A stretch of 64,000 nucleotides of DNA from Castellaniella defragrans (GTDB lineage: Bacteria; Pseudomonadota; Gammaproteobacteria; Burkholderiales; Burkholderiaceae_B). The notes under the pieces were generated by a model that saw nothing but the letters and a program-made list of their open reading frames with translations, ran no database searches and was not told the origin of the DNA. The DNA lies in assembly GCF_014203015.1 (NCBI RefSeq), contig NZ_JACHIB010000012.1:1-64000 (forward strand), given 5' to 3'. Both the position numbers and the translations under genes were made by a program. Numbering within the stretch: position 1 is the stretch's first letter; each line of letters begins with the position of its first letter. Below are positions 46,172 through 56,418 of this stretch, one piece after another.

Positions 46172-47854
46172 ATGCTACCCGAGCAACACACCCGGCTCAT
46201 CGCCATCCTGCGCTCCGTCCTGGACACACTGATCCCCGGCCAGACTCTGGACATCACCCTCGAACGCCCGAAAATCGCCGCCCACGGCGACGTCGCCAGC
46301 AACGTCGCCATGCAGGCCGCCCGCGCGGCCCGGCGCAACCCGCGCGAACTGGCGCAGGCCGTCGCGGCGGGCGTCCTGGCCCACCCGGACGCGGCCGGCC
46401 TGATCGCCTCGGCGGAAGTTGCCGGCCCGGGTTTCATCAATTTCCGCCTGTCGTCCGCCGCCCACCAGGCCGTCCTGGACGCCATCCAGGCCCAGGGCGA
46501 ACGCTACGGCCACCGGCCCGCCACCGACGAGCGCGTGCTGGTGGAATTCGTCTCCGCCAACCCCACCGGCCCGCTGCACGTCGGCCACGCCCGCCAGGCG
46601 GCGCTGGGGGACTCCATCTGCCGCCTGTTCGCCACCCAGGGCGCCCAGGTCTCGCGCGAGTTCTACTACAACGACGCCGGCAACCAGATCCACAACCTGG
46701 CGATCAGCGTGCAGGCGCGCGCGCGCGGCATCGAGCCCGACGACCCGGCCTTCCCCGCCGACGGCTACCGGGGCGAATACATCCAGGACATCGCGCGCGA
46801 CTACCTGGCCGGCGCCACCGTCCAGGCCAGCGACGGCGACCCCATCCGGGCGTCCGGCGACCTCGACGACCTGGACGCGATCCGCCGCTTCGCCGTGGCC
46901 TACCTGCGCCGCGAGCAGGACCTGGACCTGCAGGCCTTCGACCTGCGCTTCGACAACTACTACCTGGAAAGCTCGCTCTACACCAGCGGCCGCGTCGAGC
47001 GCACCGTCCAGGCCCTGATCGACGCGGGCCACACCTACGAACGGGACGGCGCGCTGTGGCTGCGCACCACCGAACTGGGCACCGGCGACGACAAGGACCG
47101 CGTCATGCGCAAGTCCGAGGGTGGCTATACCTATTTCGTGCCGGACGTGGCCTACCACGTCGCCAAATGGGAACGCGGCTTCCACCACGCCATCAACATC
47201 CAGGGCACCGACCACCACGGCACCATCGCCCGCGTGCGCGCGGGCCTGCAGGGCCTGGGCCTGGGCATCCCGGCCGACTACCCGGCCTACGTGCTGCACA
47301 AGATGGTGCGCGTGATGCGCGACGGCGCCGAGGTCAAGATCTCCAAGCGCGCCGGCAGCTACGTCACGCTGCGCGACCTGATCGACTGGGTGGGACGCGA
47401 CGCCGTGCGCTTCTTCCTGGCCCAGCGCCGCGCCGATTCCGAATTTGTCTTCGACATCGACCTGGCCCTGTCGCGCAGCGAGGAAAACCCGGTCTACTAC
47501 ATCCAGTACGCGCACGCCCGCATCCACTCGCTGCTGCGCCAGCACGACGCCGGCAGCCAGGCGCGGGCGGCGGACCCATCCCTGCTGACCGCCCCCACCG
47601 AAATCACGCTGCTGCAGCGCCTGGCCGAATACCCCGGCGTGCTGACGCAGGCCGCCCGCGAACTGGCGCCGCACCAGCTGGCATTCTGGCTGCGCGACTG
47701 CGCCGCCGATTTCCACGCCTGGTACAACGCCGAGCGCATCCTGGTGGACGACCCCGCCCTGGGTGCCGCCCGCCTGCGCCTGGCCCGCGCCACCGCCCAG
47801 GTGATCGCCAACGGCCTGGGCCTGCTGGGGGTCGGCGCCCCCGAGCGCATGTAG
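46172..47854 (+). CDS. argS: Arginyl-tRNA synthetase
   Basis: This 560-residue class I synthetase charges tRNA-Arg. The HIGH motif reads HVGHA in [18 protein letters not shown], and the KMSKS region reads [13 protein letters not shown]. The N-terminal Add1 domain and the C-terminal DALR anticodon-binding domain (from about 430, [15 protein letters not shown]) are present. Length is usual for betaproteobacteria. The SPOR-domain gene starts four bases after its stop. Confidence 0.97.
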   Translation: MLPEQHTRLIAILRSVLDTLIPGQTLDITLERPKIAAHGDVASNVAMQAARAARRNPRELAQAVAAGVLAHPDAAGLIASAEVAGPGFINFRLSSAAHQAVLDAIQAQGERYGHRPATDERVLVEFVSANPTGPLHVGHARQAALGDSICRLFATQGAQVSREFYYNDAGNQIHNLAISVQARARGIEPDDPAFPADGYRGEYIQDIARDYLAGATVQASDGDPIRASGDLDDLDAIRRFAVAYLRREQDLDLQAFDLRFDNYYLESSLYTSGRVERTVQALIDAGHTYERDGALWLRTTELGTGDDKDRVMRKSEGGYTYFVPDVAYHVAKWERGFHHAINIQGTDHHGTIARVRAGLQGLGLGIPADYPAYVLHKMVRVMRDGAEVKISKRAGSYVTLRDLIDWVGRDAVRFFLAQRRADSEFVFDIDLALSRSEENPVYYIQYAHARIHSLLRQHDAGSQARAADPSLLTAPTEITLLQRLAEYPGVLTQAARELAPHQLAFWLRDCAADFHAWYNAERILVDDPALGAARLRLARATAQVIANGLGLLGVGAPERM

Positions 47855-47858
47855 CGCC

Positions 47859-48560
47859 ATGGCCACCCGCAAGAAATCCTCGCGGTCGGGCAGCGCCTGG
47901 TTCGGCCTGGTCCTGGGCATGGTGCTCGGGGTGGCGGCCGCGGTGGCCGTCGCCCTGTTCGTCACCAAGGCCCCCATGCCCTTCAAGGACAAGGCCAGCC
48001 GCGACGACCCGACCACCCTGCTGCCGGACGTGAAGAACGCCCCGGACCCGAACATCGCCCTGTACGGCAAGGACGGCCCGGCGGGCACGCGCTCGGCCGC
48101 CCAGGGCGGCAGCAGCACCAATCCGCCGGCCCCGGCGCCGGAGCCCGGCGCCTCGCCGGAAAATCCGCTGTCCGATGCCATCGGCCAGATCATCGCCGGG
48201 CTGGACAAGCCCGCGGCCAAGCCCGCCCCGGCGGCGGCACCGGTGAATCCGCCGGCCCCGCCGCAGACCAGCCAGCCCATTCCGCCGCCGCCTCCCCCGC
48301 CGCCCGCCGCCCGCCCGGCGCCCGGCACGCAGACCACCTACTACCTGCAGACCGGCGCCTTCCGTTCGCAGAAGGAAGCCCAGGCCATGCTGGCCCGGGT
48401 CGTGCTGCTGGGCCTGCCGGTGCGCGTCGAAACCGGCGAATCCAACGGCGCCCCCATCAACCGCGTGCGCGTCGGCCCCTTCAAGGGCATCGACGAAATG
48501 AACCGCGCCCGGGCCCGCCTGGGCGACGAGAAGATCGAATCGACCGTCGTCCGCCCCTGA
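47859..48560 (+). CDS. SPOR-domain cell-division-associated protein (FtsN-like)
   Basis: This 233-residue bitopic inner-membrane protein has a short basic cytoplasmic start (ATRKKSSRSGS) and one transmembrane helix (about 13-37). A Pro/Ala-rich periplasmic linker with a PPPPPPPP run follows, then a C-terminal SPOR domain (about 160-233: TYYLQTGAFRSQKEAQAML and INRVRVGPFKGIDEMNRA) that binds denuded peptidoglycan at the septum. The topology and its place directly after argS are those of FtsN in betaproteobacteria. The essential FtsN N-terminal peptide is not evident, so only FtsN-like is claimed. Confidence 0.88.
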   Translation: MATRKKSSRSGSAWFGLVLGMVLGVAAAVAVALFVTKAPMPFKDKASRDDPTTLLPDVKNAPDPNIALYGKDGPAGTRSAAQGGSSTNPPAPAPEPGASPENPLSDAIGQIIAGLDKPAAKPAPAAAPVNPPAPPQTSQPIPPPPPPPPAARPAPGTQTTYYLQTGAFRSQKEAQAMLARVVLLGLPVRVETGESNGAPINRVRVGPFKGIDEMNRARARLGDEKIESTVVRP

Positions 48561-48582
48561 ACCGCCCCCCAAGGAGCCCACC

Positions 48583-49209
48583 ATGAAGATCGCCCTGTTT
48601 TCCCGCCTCGTGTCGGGCCTGGTCCTGGGACTGGCCGCGCTGGCCATGACGCCCGCCCAGGCGGCGCCCTACGATACGCTCGATCCGGTCCAGCCCTCGG
48701 ACACCCCGGGCAAGATCGAAGTCCTGGAATTCTTCTTCTACACCTGCCCGCACTGCAACGCCATCGAACCCCTGATCGAGAAATGGCGCAAGACCCTGCC
48801 CGAGGGCGTGGCCTTCAAGAGCGTGCCGGTCGCCTTCAACGCCAGCATGCGCGACATGCAGAAGCTCTATTACACCCTGGAGGCCCTGGACCGCCTGGAC
48901 CTGCATCCGCAGGTCTTCAAGGCCATCCACGAACAGCGCAAGGACCTGACCCAGGCCAAGGAAATCATCGACTGGGCCGCCTCGCAGGGGCTGGACCGCC
49001 AGACCTTCACCGACACGTTCAATTCCTTCGGCGTGCAGACCAAGGTCTCCCGCGCCGACGAGCTGACCAAGTCCTACCACGTGGACGGCACGCCGACCAT
49101 CGCCATTGGCGGCCGCTACCTGACCTCGCCCTCGAACACCGGCACCTACCAGGGCGCCATCGACGAGGCCGACAAGCTGGTCAAGCAGCTGCTGGCGGGG
49201 AAGCAGTAA
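48583..49209 (+). CDS. dsbA: Periplasmic thiol:disulfide interchange protein DsbA
   Basis: This 208-residue protein has a cleavable signal (about 1-27, ending AQA) and a thioredoxin fold with inserted helices. The active site is CPHC (Cys55, Cys58, in FFFYTCPHCNA) and the cis-proline loop is GTPTIAI. It introduces disulfides into exported proteins. A GGAGCC ribosome site precedes the ATG. It closes the argS-SPOR-dsbA run and is convergent to metC. Confidence 0.95.
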   Translation: MKIALFSRLVSGLVLGLAALAMTPAQAAPYDTLDPVQPSDTPGKIEVLEFFFYTCPHCNAIEPLIEKWRKTLPEGVAFKSVPVAFNASMRDMQKLYYTLEALDRLDLHPQVFKAIHEQRKDLTQAKEIIDWAASQGLDRQTFTDTFNSFGVQTKVSRADELTKSYHVDGTPTIAIGGRYLTSPSNTGTYQGAIDEADKLVKQLLAGKQ

Positions 49210-49244
49210 AACAGGCGGCCGGGGGTGCAATGCCCCTGGTCACG

Positions 49245-50462
49245 TCAATCGCGCGACGCCGCCTCGAACGCCTGCGCCAGGTCGGCGATCAGGTCGGCGG
49301 GGTCTTCCAGGCCGATGTGCAGGCGCAGCACCGTGCCCTTGCGCATGCGCGCGTCGGCTACCGAGGCCCAGTAGCCGTGGGCGGCCAGGGCGGAAGGCTC
49401 GACCTGCGTGACCAGGCTTTCGTAGCCGCCCCAGGAATAGCCGATCCCGAACAGCCGCAGGCCGTCGATCAGGCGGCGCACCTGCCGCTCGTCGAAATCG
49501 ACGGCCACGGACAGCAGGCCGTTGGACCCCGTCGCGTCGCGCCGCCACAGCGCATGGCCGGCGTCGTCCGGCCAGGCGGGGAAGAAGATCCGCGACACCC
49601 GGGGCTGGGCGTCCAGCCAGCGGCAGACCTCCATCGCGTGCTCGGCGCAGGCGCGCAGGCGCACCCCCAGGGTGCGCGCGCCGCGCAGCGCCAGCCAGGC
49701 GTCGTCGGCGCTGACGGTGCTGCCCAGGGCGTAATGGGTCTCGTGCAGCTTGCCGATCAGCGCCGGGGCGCGCGCCACGGCCGCGCCCAGCATCAGGTCG
49801 GAATGGCCGCCGACGTACTTGGTGGCGGCGATCACCGACACGTCGGCCCCGAGCTGCAGGGGCCGGTAGATGTAGCCCGAGCCCCAGGTGTTGTCGGCCA
49901 CCACGACCAGGCCGTGCTCGTGGGCCCAGTTGGCCAGGGCGGGCAGGTCCAGCATTTCCATCAGCAGCGAGCCCGGCGATTCCAGGTACAGCACCCGGGT
50001 CTCGGGGCGCAGGGCGGCCTGCAGGCCGGCGAGGTCGCCGCGCACGAAATCCATGGCCACGCCCATGCGCGACAGGACGGTCTTGTGCAGGTAGCGCACC
50101 GGCCCGTACACGCAGTCCACGACCAGGGCATGGTCGCCCTGGCCCAGCAGCGCCATCAGCGCCATGCTGATGGCCGCCATGCCGGAAGGCGCCAGGAACG
50201 CCCGCTCGCCGCCTTCCAGGCCGCACAGCAGCGTCTCCAGGGCCTCGTGCGTCTGCAGGCCGACCCGGCCGTAGGTGGGCACGCGCTCGCCGCGCTGCTT
50301 GGCCGCCTGGGCGCGGTCCAGCACGTCCATGGAGGCGAAGCGCACCGTGCTGGTGCGGTACGAGGGCAGCGCGACCGGCCCCGAGCCGGTGGCCGGATCC
50401 AGGGGAGCCTGGCCGATGTGCTGCAGCAGCGTGTCGATGCGGTCGGAATCGTGGAATGTCAT
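49245..50462 (-). CDS. metC: Cystathionine beta-lyase (PLP)
   Basis: This 405-residue Cys/Met-metabolism PLP enzyme cleaves cystathionine to homocysteine, pyruvate and ammonia. The PLP lysine is Lys215 in ATKYVGGHSDLM. Other hallmarks are PTYGRVGLQTHEALE, GMAAISMALMALL and the C-terminal FGIGYSWGGYESLV motif, typical of MetC. The ATG at 50460-50462 was chosen over longer frames because it lies four bases after the stop of the MBL gene and starts the conserved region. It probably shares a transcript with the MBL hydrolase. Confidence 0.9.
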   Translation of the reverse strand: MTFHDSDRIDTLLQHIGQAPLDPATGSGPVALPSYRTSTVRFASMDVLDRAQAAKQRGERVPTYGRVGLQTHEALETLLCGLEGGERAFLAPSGMAAISMALMALLGQGDHALVVDCVYGPVRYLHKTVLSRMGVAMDFVRGDLAGLQAALRPETRVLYLESPGSLLMEMLDLPALANWAHEHGLVVVADNTWGSGYIYRPLQLGADVSVIAATKYVGGHSDLMLGAAVARAPALIGKLHETHYALGSTVSADDAWLALRGARTLGVRLRACAEHAMEVCRWLDAQPRVSRIFFPAWPDDAGHALWRRDATGSNGLLSVAVDFDERQVRRLIDGLRLFGIGYSWGGYESLVTQVEPSALAAHGYWASVADARMRKGTVLRLHIGLEDPADLIADLAQAFEAASRD

Positions 50463-50466
50463 GAAC

Positions 50467-51543
50467 TCAGATCTTTTGAAAACGGTACACCCCGTCCTCG
50501 CCGAGGGTGCGCCGCAGGGATCCCTGGAAGTATAGGGCGTGCAGGTGGGCGATGGATTCGCCCATGGCGAAGGACAGCTGGTGCAGGTCCAGCTTGCGGT
50601 GGAACAGCACCGGCAGCAGATCGTGGGCGGTGCGCGGCTCGCCACAGGCGGCCAGGACCTCGGCCAGGCGCTCGGCGTGGTGCTCCCGCTGCTGGACGAT
50701 GCGCCGGTGCAGGCCGCGGAAGGGCCGGCCGTGGGACGGCAGCACCAGGGTGTCCGCGGGCAGCGCTTCGTAGGCGGCGAGCGAATCCAGGTACAGGCGC
50801 AGGGGATCGGACTCGGGCTCCAGGTCGAACACGCTGACGTTGGTGGAAATGCGCGGCAGCACCATGTCGCCCGAGATCAGCGCACCCAGGTCCGGACACC
50901 ACAGCGAGACGTGCTCGGGCGCATGGCCGTAGCCGACGATGACGCGCCAGCCGTGCCCGCCGATGGACACTTCCTGGCCATGCATCAGGCGGTGGAAGCG
51001 CGACGGCATGCCGGGCACCAGGCGCACGTAATAGTCGTGGCGGGCGCGGATCGTGTCCAGCGCCTGCGGATCGGCCAGGCCGTGGCGGGCGAAGTGCCGC
51101 GCCGCGCCCACGCCGGACGGACCGCTGCCCTCGACCGAGGAATCCGCCACCGACGATCCCGACCACAGCCGGGCCACCGCGTAGTCCGTCATGGACATCC
51201 ACAGCGGCGCCTGCCAGCGCTCGCACAGCCAATGGGCCAGGCCGACGTGGTCCGGATGCATGTGGGTGACCATCACGCGCAGCACCGGCAGGCCGTCCAG
51301 CGCCTGCTCGAACACGGTTTCCCAGCAGTCGCGGACCTCGGCGCGGTCGATGCCGCAATCGACCACCGTCCAGCCCTCGCGGCCGTCGATGCGGTCGCGC
51401 AGCAGCCACAGATTGATGTGGTCCAGGGCGAAGGGCAGCGGCATGCGGATCCAGCGCACACCGGCGGCCACTTCGCGCGCGCGGCCGGATTCGGGCAGGG
51501 CGTCGCCCCAGGGATAGTCGAGTTCGTTTTCCAGCGGGTTCAT
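50467..51543 (-). CDS. MBL-fold metallo-hydrolase
   Basis: This 358-residue protein has the dinuclear metal site motif THMHPDHVGL (His94, His96, Asp98, His99). Further ligands appear in the VIVGYGHAPEHVSLW and SHGRPFRGLH segments, followed by a C-terminal helical region. The substrate could be a thioester or lactone. Its place divergent from the leucine-catabolic operon makes an acyl-CoA thioesterase possible but unproven. The ATG lies at the edge of the region holding the LiuR palindrome, so LiuR might influence it as well. Confidence 0.82.
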   Translation of the reverse strand: MNPLENELDYPWGDALPESGRAREVAAGVRWIRMPLPFALDHINLWLLRDRIDGREGWTVVDCGIDRAEVRDCWETVFEQALDGLPVLRVMVTHMHPDHVGLAHWLCERWQAPLWMSMTDYAVARLWSGSSVADSSVEGSGPSGVGAARHFARHGLADPQALDTIRARHDYYVRLVPGMPSRFHRLMHGQEVSIGGHGWRVIVGYGHAPEHVSLWCPDLGALISGDMVLPRISTNVSVFDLEPESDPLRLYLDSLAAYEALPADTLVLPSHGRPFRGLHRRIVQQREHHAERLAEVLAACGEPRTAHDLLPVLFHRKLDLHQLSFAMGESIAHLHALYFQGSLRRTLGEDGVYRFQKI

Positions 51544-51609
51544 GCCGCGTCTCCAGTAGATTCGGGTTTTTCTGCGGGTTTTCTCGCATCATTATGTCAG
51601 AATTTCCTC

Positions 51610-51638
51610 TTTACGTTAACGTAAACGTAATCCATAAT
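51610..51638 (+). promoter_or_regulatory. LiuR-type operator and promoter of the leucine-catabolic operon
   Basis: TTTACGTTAACGTAAA at 51610-51625 is a perfect 16-bp palindrome, extended by a further ACGTAA half-site to 51630. It matches the ACGT-centred sites known for LiuR MerR-type regulators. CATAAT at 51633-51638 is a candidate -10, 17 bases from TTTACG. That placement makes the ATG at 51637 part of the promoter. Confidence 0.7.
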
Positions 51639-51717
51639 GGGCGCTGACTGGACCCGCCGTTTCGCGCGCTCCCCGACCGAGCCGCCGGCCGATCCACCCA
51701 TCGCCGCATCCCACCCC

Positions 51718-52125
51718 ATGAGCCAAGCCACCTGGACGATTTCCGAGCTTGCCCGCGAATTCGGCATCACGCCGCGCACGATCCGCTTCTATGAGGATCA
51801 GGGCATCGTCAGCCCGGCGCGCGCAGGCCGCAACCGGGTCTATGCCCCGCGCGACCGCACGCGGCTCAAGCTCGCCCTGCGCGGGCGGCGGCTGGGGCTG
51901 CAGCTGGCCGAAATCGTCACCCTGATCGACCTGTACGACCGCGGCGGCGCCAACAGCGAAGCACAGCTGCGGCAGTACGCCGAAGTCCTCGCCAGCCACC
52001 GCGCCAAGCTCGAACAGCAGCGGCGCGATCTGGACGAGACCCTGAAAGAAATCCGCCGCCAGCAGGCCGAATGCGAAGCGCTGCTGCGGGCGCGCCACCC
52101 ACGACACCAGGAGACCACCCCATGA
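51718..52125 (+). CDS. liuR: MerR-family regulator of leucine catabolism (LiuR-like)
   Basis: This 135-residue MerR-type regulator has a winged HTH ([26 protein letters not shown], residues about 5-30) and a C-terminal coiled-coil helix (about 85-125, rich in Gln/Arg/Glu) for dimerisation. It carries no Cys metal site, so a metal sensor is unlikely. Its position as first gene of the ivd/MCC operon behind an ACGT palindrome identifies it as LiuR. The ATG at 51718 was chosen over 51637, which overlaps the predicted -10. Its TGA overlaps the ivd ATG (ATGA). Confidence 0.85.
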   Translation: MSQATWTISELAREFGITPRTIRFYEDQGIVSPARAGRNRVYAPRDRTRLKLALRGRRLGLQLAEIVTLIDLYDRGGANSEAQLRQYAEVLASHRAKLEQQRRDLDETLKEIRRQQAECEALLRARHPRHQETTP

Positions 52126-53300
52126 ACCTGCCCGGCCTGAACTTCGACCTCGGCTCCGACCTCGACATGCTGCGCGAGGCGGTGCGCGACTTCGCCCAAG
52201 CCGAGATCGCCCCGCGCGCCGCCGCGGCCGACCGCGACGACCAGTTCCCCATGGACCTGTGGCGCAAGTTCGGCGACCTGGGCCTGCTGGGCGTGACCGT
52301 GGCCGAGGCCTACGGCGGCGCCAACCTCGGCTACCTGGCGCACATGATCGCCATGGAGGAAATCTCGCGCGCCAGCGCGTCCATCGCCCTGTCCTACGGC
52401 GCGCACTCCAATCTGTGCGTCAACCAGATCCACCGCAACGGCACCGAAGCGCAGAAGCAGAAATACCTGCCCGGCCTGATCTCCGGCGAACGGATCGGCG
52501 CGCTGGCCATGAGCGAACCCGGCGCGGGTTCGGACGTCGTCGGCATGCGGCTGCGCGCCGAGAAGCGCGGCGACCGCTACGTGCTCAACGGCACTAAGAT
52601 GTGGATCACCAACGGGCCGGACGCCGACACCCTGGTGGTCTACGCCAAGACCAGGCCCGAGGCCCGCCAGCGCGGCATCACCGCCTTCATCGTCGAGAAG
52701 ACCTTCCCCGGCTTCTCGGTGGCGCAGAAGCTCGACAAGCTGGGCATGCGCGGCTCGCACACCGGCGAGCTGGTGTTCCAGGACTGCGAGGTCCCGGCCG
52801 AGAACGTGCTGGGCGAGGTCGACGGCGGCGTCAAGGTGCTGATGAGCGGCCTGGACTACGAGCGCGCCGTGCTCGCGGCCGGCCCCCTGGGCATCATGCA
52901 GGCGGTCATGGACGTGGTCGTGCCCTACGTGCACGAACGCAGGCAGTTCGGCCAGGCGATCGGCGAATTCCAGCTCATCCAGGGCAAGCTGGCCGACCTC
53001 TACACCACCCTGCAGGCCTGCCGCGCCTTCTGCTACACGGTCGGCAAGAACCTCGACAGGCTGGGCGCCGGCCACGCGCGCCAGGTGCGCAAGGACTGCG
53101 CCGGCGTCATCCTGTACTGCGCCGAGAAGGCCACCTGGATGGCCGGCGAGGGCATCCAGATCCTGGGCGGCAACGGCTACATCAACGACTACCCCACCGG
53201 CCGCCTGTGGCGCGACGCCAAGCTCTACGAGATCGGCGCCGGCACCAGCGAGATCCGCCGCATGCTGATCGGCCGCGAGCTGTTCGGCGAAACCGCCTGA
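52122..53300 (+). CDS. liuA: Isovaleryl-CoA dehydrogenase
   Basis: This 392-residue FAD acyl-CoA dehydrogenase oxidises isovaleryl-CoA to 3-methylcrotonyl-CoA in leucine breakdown. Family motifs are [15 protein letters not shown] and [17 protein letters not shown] (FAD and substrate pocket), and the C-terminal [51 protein letters not shown] holds the glutamate in the position used by isovaleryl-CoA dehydrogenases rather than that of straight-chain enzymes. The ATG overlaps the liuR stop by four bases and has an AGGAG site. Confidence 0.93.
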   Translation: MNLPGLNFDLGSDLDMLREAVRDFAQAEIAPRAAAADRDDQFPMDLWRKFGDLGLLGVTVAEAYGGANLGYLAHMIAMEEISRASASIALSYGAHSNLCVNQIHRNGTEAQKQKYLPGLISGERIGALAMSEPGAGSDVVGMRLRAEKRGDRYVLNGTKMWITNGPDADTLVVYAKTRPEARQRGITAFIVEKTFPGFSVAQKLDKLGMRGSHTGELVFQDCEVPAENVLGEVDGGVKVLMSGLDYERAVLAAGPLGIMQAVMDVVVPYVHERRQFGQAIGEFQLIQGKLADLYTTLQACRAFCYTVGKNLDRLGAGHARQVRKDCAGVILYCAEKATWMAGEGIQILGGNGYINDYPTGRLWRDAKLYEIGAGTSEIRRMLIGRELFGETA

Positions 53301-53324
53301 ACCCGACCCAGGAGCCGCGCAGCC

Positions 53325-55187
53325 ATGGACGACACCGGCGACCACCGCCGCATCGAGCCCGTCGCGCCCCGGGGCCAGTCCCCGGAGGCCGTGGCGCGCA
53401 TGATCCTGGCCGGATTCGACCGCCACTATTCGCTGTTCCGCTACAGCGCGCAGCGCGCCAAGGCGCTGTTTGAATCGGGCGACTGGCACGGCATCCAGCA
53501 GCTCTCGCGCGAGCGCATCGAATACTACGATACCCGCGTACGGGAATGCGCGGCGGCCCTGGGCCAGGCGCTGCGCGGCACCACCCGCGCCCACACCGCG
53601 CCGGACACGGCCCTGACCGGCGAGCAGATCGAATTCTGGCTGGCCGCCAAGACCAGCTACATCACCCTGCTGGCCGGCCACCGCCAGCCCGAATGCGCCG
53701 AGACCTTCTTCAACTCGGTGTCCTGCCGCATCCTGCACCGCAACTACTTCAACAACGACTTCCTGTTCGTGCGCCCGGCGGTGGCGACCGACTACATCGA
53801 CGGCGAGCACCCGTCCTACCGGGCCTACTATCCGCTGACCGAGGGCCTGCTGCCCAGCCTGACCCGCATGGCGGCCGACTTCGGCCTGGCCGCGCCCTAT
53901 CACGACCTGCCGGCGGACGTGCGGCGCATGGCCCGCATGGGCCTGCGCCACCTGCGCCGCACCCTGCCGCGCGGCCTGGGCAAGCGGCTGGCGCCCGACT
54001 GCCAGATCCAGGTGCTCAACACCCTGTTCTTCCGCAACAAGGGCGCCTACATCGTCGGCCGCCTGATCAACCAGACCGCCATCCATCCCTTCGCCGTGGC
54101 GCTGCTGCACACGCCCTCGGGCCACATCCAGTTCGACGCCCTGCTGCACACCAGCGACGACCTGAGCACGCTGTTCAGCTTCACGCGCGCCTATTTCCTG
54201 GTGGACATGGAGGCCTCGGCGGCCTACGTCGATTTTCTGTCCTCGCTGTTCCCGCGCAAGCCCAAGGCCGAGATCTACACCACCATCGGCCTGCAGAAGC
54301 AGGGCAAGACCCTGTTCTACCGCGACTTCCTGCACCACCTGTCGCACTCGCGGGACGCCTTCGACTACGCGCCGGGGATCCAGGGCATGGTCATGACGGT
54401 GTTCACCCTGCCGTCCTATCCCTACGTGTTCAAGCTGATCCGCGACCGCATCGCCAAGGACGGCATGGACGAGGCCACGGTGCGGCGCAAGTACCAGATG
54501 GTGAAGAAGCACGACCGCGTCGGGCGCATGGCCGACACCTGGGAATATTCCCAGGTCGCCCTGCCGCGCAGCCGCTTCTCGCCGCGCCTGCTCGAAGGCC
54601 TGCGCCGCGAGGTCCCCAGCCTGCTGGAGGAGACCGACGGCCTGGTGGTGCTGCGCCACGTCTACATCGAACGCCGCATGACGCCGCTGAACATCTTCCT
54701 CGCCAGCGCCTCCGACGCCGCCCTGGAAGCCGCCGTGCAGCAATACGGCCAGGCCATCCGCGAGCTGGCCGCCGCCAACATCTTCCCCGGCGACATGCTG
54801 TACAAGAACTTCGGCGTCACCCGCCTGGGCCGCGTGGTCTTCTACGACTACGACGAGATCCAGCGCATGACCGAAATGCAGTTCCGCCGCATCCCGCCCG
54901 CCCCCAACGAGGAGGCCGAGATGTCCGGCGAACCCTGGTACCCCGTGGGCGCCAACGACGTCTTCCCGGAAGAGTTCGAGCGGTTCCTGCTGGGCGACCT
55001 CCGGGTGCGCGCCGCCTTCCTGAAATACCACGCGCCGCTTTTGGATGCACAATGGTGGCAGGACTGCCGCGCGCGCGCCGCCCAGGGTCGCATCGAGGAC
55101 ATCTTCCCCTACGACCAGTCGCGCAGGCTGCAGCCGCCGGACGGCCATTCGCGGCCGCCCCGGAGCGATTCAACGGATACCCTCTAG
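53325..55187 (+). CDS. aceK: Isocitrate dehydrogenase kinase/phosphatase
   Basis: This 620-residue bifunctional enzyme phosphorylates and dephosphorylates isocitrate dehydrogenase to switch flux into the glyoxylate bypass. Family features include the ATP-site stretch GMVMTVFTLPSYPYVFKLI, YIERRMTPLNIFL, and FYDYDEIQRMTEMQFR with metal-ligand aspartates. Length is somewhat longer than E. coli AceK (578). It lies inside the leucine-catabolic operon, 24 bases after ivd, with no aceA or aceB in the window. This couples IDH control to acetyl-CoA-producing catabolism. Confidence 0.95.
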   Translation: MDDTGDHRRIEPVAPRGQSPEAVARMILAGFDRHYSLFRYSAQRAKALFESGDWHGIQQLSRERIEYYDTRVRECAAALGQALRGTTRAHTAPDTALTGEQIEFWLAAKTSYITLLAGHRQPECAETFFNSVSCRILHRNYFNNDFLFVRPAVATDYIDGEHPSYRAYYPLTEGLLPSLTRMAADFGLAAPYHDLPADVRRMARMGLRHLRRTLPRGLGKRLAPDCQIQVLNTLFFRNKGAYIVGRLINQTAIHPFAVALLHTPSGHIQFDALLHTSDDLSTLFSFTRAYFLVDMEASAAYVDFLSSLFPRKPKAEIYTTIGLQKQGKTLFYRDFLHHLSHSRDAFDYAPGIQGMVMTVFTLPSYPYVFKLIRDRIAKDGMDEATVRRKYQMVKKHDRVGRMADTWEYSQVALPRSRFSPRLLEGLRREVPSLLEETDGLVVLRHVYIERRMTPLNIFLASASDAALEAAVQQYGQAIRELAAANIFPGDMLYKNFGVTRLGRVVFYDYDEIQRMTEMQFRRIPPAPNEEAEMSGEPWYPVGANDVFPEEFERFLLGDLRVRAAFLKYHAPLLDAQWWQDCRARAAQGRIEDIFPYDQSRRLQPPDGHSRPPRSDSTDTL

Positions 55188-55209
55188 AGCAAGAGAAAGG
55201 AGCCTCACC

Positions 55210-56391
55210 ATGTCCGATTCCATCGTCATCGTATCCGCCGCCCGCACCCCCATGGGGGGCATGATGGGCAGCCTGTCCGGCCTGGCCGCGCATGAACTGG
55301 GCGCCATCGCGATCAAGGCCGCCGTCGAGCGCGCGGGCATCGCCGGCGACGCCGTCCAGGAAGTCATCATGGGCAACGTCCTGCAGGCCGGCCAGGGCCA
55401 GGCCCCCGCCCGCCAGGCCGCCCTGGGCGCGGGCCTGCCCAAAAGCGTCGCGTGCAGCACCCTGCACAAGGTCTGCGGCTCGGGCCTGAAGGCCGTGATG
55501 CTGGCCCACGACATCATCAAGGCCGGCTCGGCCGAGGTGGTGGTGGCCGGCGGCCAGGAAAGCATGAGCAACGCCCCCTATCTGCTGCTCAAGGGCCGCC
55601 AGGGCTACCGCTACGGCCATTCCACGGTCTACGACCACATGGCCCTGGACGGCCTGGAAGACGCCTACCAGCGCGGCACCGCCATGGGCGTGTTCGCCGA
55701 GGACTGCGCCTCCAAGTACAGCTTCACGCGCGAGCAGCAGGACGCCTTCTCCCTGGAATCGCTGCGCCGCGCGCGCCAGGCCACCGAGGACGGCAGCTTC
55801 AAGTGGGAAATCGCGCCGGTCACGGTCCAGGGCCGCAAGGGCGACACCGTGATCGACACCGACGAGGCCCCCGCCAAGGCCATGCCGGAAAAGATCCCGA
55901 CGCTCAAGCCCGCCTTCAAGAAGGACGGCACGATCACGGCGGCCAACGCGTCCTCGATCTCCGACGGCGCCTCGGCGCTGGTGGTGATGAGCGCCGCCAA
56001 GGCCAAGGAACTCGGCGCCGCGCCCCTGGCGCGCATCGTCGGCCACACCCAGTTCTCGCACGATCCGCAGTGGTTCACCACCGCCCCGGTCGGCGCGATC
56101 CAGAAGCTGCTGGACAAGGCCGGCTGGCAGGCCGGCGACGTCGATCTGTACGAGATCAACGAAGCCTTCGCCGTGGTGACCATGGCCGCCATGGCCGACC
56201 TGAAGATCCCGCACGACCGGGTCAACATCCACGGCGGCGCCACCGCCCTGGGCCATCCCATCGGCGCCTCCGGCGCGCGCCTGCTGACCACGCTGATCGG
56301 CGCCCTGCGCAAGACCGGCGGCAAGCGCGGCATCGCCTCGCTGTGCATCGGCGGCGGCGAAGCCGTGGCCCTGGCCGTCGAAATGCTGTAA
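55210..56391 (+). CDS. atoB: Acetyl-CoA C-acetyltransferase (thiolase)
   Basis: This 393-residue thiolase has the acyl-accepting Cys89 in STLHKVCGSGLKAV. The second catalytic set is in the C-terminus: NIHGGATALGHPIGASGAR (His) and SLCIGGGEAVA (Cys). In leucine catabolism it splits acetoacetyl-CoA into two acetyl-CoA. The ATG at 55210 has an AAAGGAG site. The frame extending upstream overlaps aceK and is not used. It is followed by a 186-base gap containing strong hairpins before the MCC beta gene. Confidence 0.93.
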   Translation: MSDSIVIVSAARTPMGGMMGSLSGLAAHELGAIAIKAAVERAGIAGDAVQEVIMGNVLQAGQGQAPARQAALGAGLPKSVACSTLHKVCGSGLKAVMLAHDIIKAGSAEVVVAGGQESMSNAPYLLLKGRQGYRYGHSTVYDHMALDGLEDAYQRGTAMGVFAEDCASKYSFTREQQDAFSLESLRRARQATEDGSFKWEIAPVTVQGRKGDTVIDTDEAPAKAMPEKIPTLKPAFKKDGTITAANASSISDGASALVVMSAAKAKELGAAPLARIVGHTQFSHDPQWFTTAPVGAIQKLLDKAGWQAGDVDLYEINEAFAVVTMAAMADLKIPHDRVNIHGGATALGHPIGASGARLLTTLIGALRKTGGKRGIASLCIGGGEAVALAVEML

Positions 56392-56418
56392 ATCCCACGC
56401 AGTACCCGCGGATGAGTC

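Noticed and set aside
51637-51717. ATG at 51637 as the liuR start
   Set aside because: It overlaps the predicted -10 element, and the added 27 residues are Pro/Arg-rich and precede the conserved HTH start.
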